A stretch of DNA of 8,470 nucleotides from CAZSTA01 sp964609495 [NCBI: uncultured bacterium] (GTDB lineage Bacteria; CAZSTA01), in assembly GCA_964609495.1 (NCBI GenBank), contig CAZSTA010000165.1, forward strand, positions 1-8,470. The letters run 5' to 3'. This document shows, in pieces, positions 6,347-8,470 of this stretch (positions are counted from its first letter, which is position 1; each line of letters opens with the position of its first letter). The position numbers and the translations under genes are program-made. The notes beneath the pieces are model-generated. The model saw only the letters and a program-made list of their open reading frames with translations. It was not told where the DNA came from and searched no databases.

Positions 6347-7549
6347 TTATAACTCGACGCTGACTGAGAGAAGCCAATCGCTCTTTTCACTTTTATTAAC
6401 GGATTTGTCGCTTTTTAGCTCACTTATCTCAAGAGAAGGCAACAGCATATCAATATTGAAATCCCCGGCCTTATATCCCATACCAGTAGTTATAAATAGA
6501 GTCGCGTTGTAGCCCTCTTCTGGCTTTCCCTGAGCGCGGCGGGAAGTGAAAATATAATAACTAGGTATTAGTCCTATGCGAAGTGCCAAATTTTTGGAGG
6601 CCCAACTTTCCACCCCTAATCTACAAGCTATATTCACCCCTTTTATAACCCACCAATTATCTTGAGAAAAGCTATATTCTCTTCGGGAGGATAAAATCTC
6701 TCCAGTTAAAACTAATAAGGTCCTCTCCTCTATCTTGAAATTTGTGCCGAGTCTGAAGATCAACTCGGTATAATCTTCCTCAACTTCCTCGCTATCAGCG
6801 GATCTTTCGGAGTTCCAATCTATAGAGCCGATAAGGATCGAAAATCCGTATAAATTTCGGGGATGATATCTCAATCTCAAGGAAGCCCCTAAATCGATCT
6901 GAACATAACCATAATTCGAGGTGTTGCTATTAAAATAATTCCCATAGTTGAGGATTAGAGCTATATCTTTTGCGGCATCAAACTGATAACTACCTCCAAG
7001 TATTAGACCCACCTCAGAGCTATTCCATTCGGTCTCTTGAGACGATGGTAAATTATGAAATCGACCAGAGTTAGAGCTAATATCTAAGCCCAAACCACAG
7101 GAGAGCTTAGAGGTGAGCCTCGTCCCTCCCCGGAGACCGAATCCCCACAGAGCATCGCTTGCCCCTCCCCCTGTTAGAAATTCTCGCTCTGTTCCCTCAA
7201 ATTCTGTATAAGCACAGACTCCCACCTCTCTTCCTCCGATGTTCAGAGGGATAATCCCTCCAAGTTGTAAGAGCAGATTCGAGGTGGAATCCGTATTCGA
7301 TCCTGTAGAAGAGCGGGATACTTCTCCGAGATAAGCGATATTATATATCCTCATCTCCTCCATATAATCCACTAAACCAGCGGGATTGAGAGTTATATCA
7401 GTTTCCCAATCCTCAATCATACCTCTTATCCCTCCCAGCGCTTCTATTCGAACGGAGGAAGATCTTGAGCCTAGCGCGTAGGAGACGATAGGATAAGAGA
7501 TGAAGATAATTAGCAATTGAGTTAGAAATATAGCTCGCAACTTTGGCAT
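6347..7549 (-). CDS. Outer-membrane beta-barrel protein (PorV/FadL-like)
   Basis: A 400-residue protein starting at ATG 7547-7549 with a Sec signal peptide (MPKLRAIFLTQLLIIFISYPIVSYA). The mature N-terminus runs RIEALGGIRGM, D, then DITLNPAGL, the opening seen in PorV/PorQ and FadL-like barrels, where N-P-A-G follows a loop listing an early-strand glycine. The rest is a series of amphipathic strands with alternating hydrophobic residues and Gly/Asn/Ser turns (LLLQLGGIIPL, WGFGLRGGTRL, LILGGSYQF, LRLRYHPRNLYGFSILIG). It ends WLLSVSVEL, a plausible last strand, although Leu replaces the usual terminal Phe or Trp. Such barrels act as transport pores or as shuttles/anchors for secreted proteins (PorV in type IX secretion). 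No other type IX genes are here, so that role is not claimed. No good ribosome binding site precedes the ATG; a hairpin does (7567-7594). Confidence 0.75.
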   Translation of the reverse strand: MPKLRAIFLTQLLIIFISYPIVSYALGSRSSSVRIEALGGIRGMIEDWETDITLNPAGLVDYMEEMRIYNIAYLGEVSRSSTGSNTDSTSNLLLQLGGIIPLNIGGREVGVCAYTEFEGTEREFLTGGGASDALWGFGLRGGTRLTSKLSCGLGLDISSNSGRFHNLPSSQETEWNSSEVGLILGGSYQFDAAKDIALILNYGNYFNSNTSNYGYVQIDLGASLRLRYHPRNLYGFSILIGSIDWNSERSADSEEVEEDYTELIFRLGTNFKIEERTLLVLTGEILSSRREYSFSQDNWWVIKGVNIACRLGVESWASKNLALRIGLIPSYYIFTSRRAQGKPEEGYNATLFITTGMGYKAGDFNIDMLLPSLEISELKSDKSVNKSEKSDWLLSVSVEL

Positions 7550-7566
7550 CTTTGAGCAATTAATAT

Positions 7567-7594
7567 GGTCGTTAGATCCTCTGAGCTAACGACC
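7567..7594 (-). promoter_or_regulatory. Perfect hairpin upstream of the barrel gene
   Basis: GGTCGTTAG and CTAACGACC form a perfect 9-bp inverted repeat (7567-7575 / 7586-7594) around a 10-nt loop. On the minus-strand transcript the loop carries AGAGGA, the only Shine-Dalgarno-like sequence near, but it lies too far from the ATG at 7549. The gap between the two genes is 81 bp. It may be an mRNA processing or translational control element, or a protein operator. Confidence 0.5.
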
Positions 7595-7630
7595 GATATT
7601 TATATCTCCACCTAAAAATTTTGGGAAGGA

Positions 7631-8074
7631 TTAACCATCCTCCGGGATTTCGGTAGGTAAGATGGGTAAGGAGGCTTGGGGAGCGCCGGATAGAGCTACG
7701 CTATTCCAGGTCAACTTGAAATTTCCCCGAGCTTTCTCCATATATAGGTTCACACGCCATGTCCCCATTTCGGCATTTGCTACCTTTATCTCGTCATACC
7801 AATTCCCAGGCTGATTTACCTCGGCATCATATATAGGTTTTTCACTAGGATTTAGAACAGTTATTCTACATAGACCTTCTTGAAGATTAAGGGTATAATT
7901 TATATCTAACTTAGCTGGAGTACTAAGGCGGATCATTCGGCTATATGTCATAGTTCTATTATAAAAATATAAAGGGGAAGTAGGAGGATAACCAATATAT
8001 ACTCCAATAGTGAAAGCCATAACTACTATAGCTATAATAACTATTACGATCAATGCTAGACACCCTTTATACAA
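7631..8074 (-). CDS. Small single-pass membrane protein, unknown function
   Basis: A 147-residue protein starting at TTG 8072-8074, with AGGAGG (8084-8089) 9 nt upstream. An ATG closer to that site gives only four codons. Residues about 5-28 (LALIVIVIIAIVVMAFTIGV) are a strongly hydrophobic N-terminal anchor. The remaining 115 or so residues would face the periplasm and look beta-rich, with LDINYTLNLQEGLCRITVLNP, a Trp-Tyr segment (NWYDEIKV) and GTWRVNLYMEKARGNFKLTW, then a Pro-rich tail (PILPTEIPEDG). No family is recognised. As first gene of the operon it may tether the system to the inner membrane; this is inference from position and topology. Confidence 0.7.
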   Translation of the reverse strand: MYKGCLALIVIVIIAIVVMAFTIGVYIGYPPTSPLYFYNRTMTYSRMIRLSTPAKLDINYTLNLQEGLCRITVLNPSEKPIYDAEVNQPGNWYDEIKVANAEMGTWRVNLYMEKARGNFKLTWNSVALSGAPQASLPILPTEIPEDG

Positions 8075-8083
8075 AATACATCC

Positions 8084-8089
8084 CCTCCT
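8084..8089 (-). promoter_or_regulatory. Ribosome binding site deciding the TTG start at 8074
   Basis: AGGAGG on the minus strand, 9 nt before TTG. The nearby ATG is only 2 nt away from the site and its frame stops after four codons. Confidence 0.65.
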
Positions 8090-8122
8090 CTGGATTTACA
8101 GTTAGTATGATCTATCTACTCT

Positions 8123-8151
8123 ATTATACAACTTTCTAGTCAAGTTGACAA
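8123..8151 (-). promoter_or_regulatory. Sigma-70 promoter of the four-gene envelope operon
   Basis: On the minus strand TTGTCA (8151-8146), 17 bp, TATAAT (8128-8123): 5/6 and 6/6 matches. Transcription would start near 8116, about 42 nt before the TTG. A short palindrome, GTCAA-G-TTGAC (8139-8149), overlaps the -35 box and could be an operator. No other promoter is obvious further down the operon. Confidence 0.65.
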
Positions 8152-8208
8152 GTTTTTTTACTTTAAGTCAAAGCAATGTAAACTTTGTTTGTGCTGGGGA
8201 ATGTGATT

Positions 8209-8243
8209 CTCCCCCTCACCCCATCCCTCTCCTACGAGGAGAA
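8209..8243. repeat. Extragenic CCCTCACCCC-type repeat with hairpin
   Basis: The stretch CTCCCCCTCACCCCATCCCT followed by TCTCCT-ACG-AGGAGA (8228-8242, perfect 6-bp stem) resembles the CCCTCACCC...CCCTCTCC...GGAGAGGG repeat scattered between genes in many bacteria. Only one copy is in the window. Confidence 0.45.
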
Positions 8244-8470
8244 AATAGTAAATTATAAGAGATGATAGATAGATCACTGTTAAAGAGGTCTCAAGACTAT
8301 CAAGCTTGCACCTATCCTAAATTAGATGATCAGTTAAGAAATATCACTTAAAACAGAGATATAGTAAGACGAGGAAAGACAAAAACTGCTACTTTCTCGA
8401 TCCGAAATTGGGCGAACTTAAGCAGGGTAGAGGGCAGGAATCGGGAAAACTATCTAAATCAGATGAGCAA
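8244..8470. other. Gene-free right end of the window
   Basis: About 227 bp with no convincing gene on either strand. A minus frame open for about 32 codons (roughly 8445-8350) has no start or ribosome binding site. No RNA gene, terminator or promoter of quality was seen. Confidence 0.5.

Noticed and set aside
7567-7594. tRNA-like start (GTCGTTAGCTCAG) on the minus strand
   Set aside because: Only the acceptor and D-arm-like beginning is present; there is no anticodon arm or T-arm (GTTCGAATC) downstream, and the segment folds as a simple hairpin instead.
8350-8445. Minus-strand frame of about 32 codons near the right end
   Set aside because: No start codon with ribosome binding site, no recognisable motif, length expected by chance.

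Overview
The window suggests an uncultivated, diderm (outer-membrane-bearing) bacterium of moderate to low GC. Evidence for this: strong Shine-Dalgarno sequences (GGAGG type), four near-consensus vegetative sigma-70 promoters that all have a 17-bp spacer, a predicted outer-membrane beta-barrel, and several Sec-type signal peptides. Codon use is rich in ATA and AGA/AGG. The exact phylum cannot be read from the sequence.

Left part (1-934): the window opens inside what looks like the right end of an IS200/IS605 (TnpB-type) insertion sequence, ending in a hairpin with 8-bp arms near base 73. A minus-strand gene for a small DUF4262-like protein runs head-on into this end and takes its last codons and stop from it. 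A divergent promoter region follows. It holds a 115-bp MITE-like inverted-repeat element (596-710) that ends 7 bp upstream of the -35 box of the next gene's promoter.

Middle left (717-1941): a strong promoter, a leader of about 180 nt that may encode a 21-residue peptide, and a complete PspA/IM30 membrane-stress protein gene. Downstream, between convergent genes, a near-consensus promoter with no gene in front of it is followed within about 65 nt by a rho-independent terminator. This is a good candidate for an undescribed small RNA of about 66 nt with a CCUCC (anti-Shine-Dalgarno) motif at its 5' end.

Right part (1942-8151): a four-gene minus-strand operon read from one promoter near 8123-8151. 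In order of transcription it encodes a small single-pass membrane protein (TTG start), an outer-membrane beta-barrel of the PorV/FadL-like kind, an exported protein joining about nine TPR repeats to a seven-bladed YVTN beta-propeller, and an exported FAD-dependent oxidoreductase with an N-terminal carbohydrate-binding-like beta-sandwich (GTG start). All four products are predicted to act at or outside the inner membrane, so together they look like a cell-envelope module. It may build or service a surface structure or carry out an extracytoplasmic redox reaction, but no known system matches and the function is not established. Inverted repeats sit in two of the three intergenic gaps and across the final stop codon, so post-transcriptional control or mRNA processing is likely.

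From 8152 to the end there is no convincing gene. The stretch holds only a short extragenic repeat of the CCCTCACCCC type.
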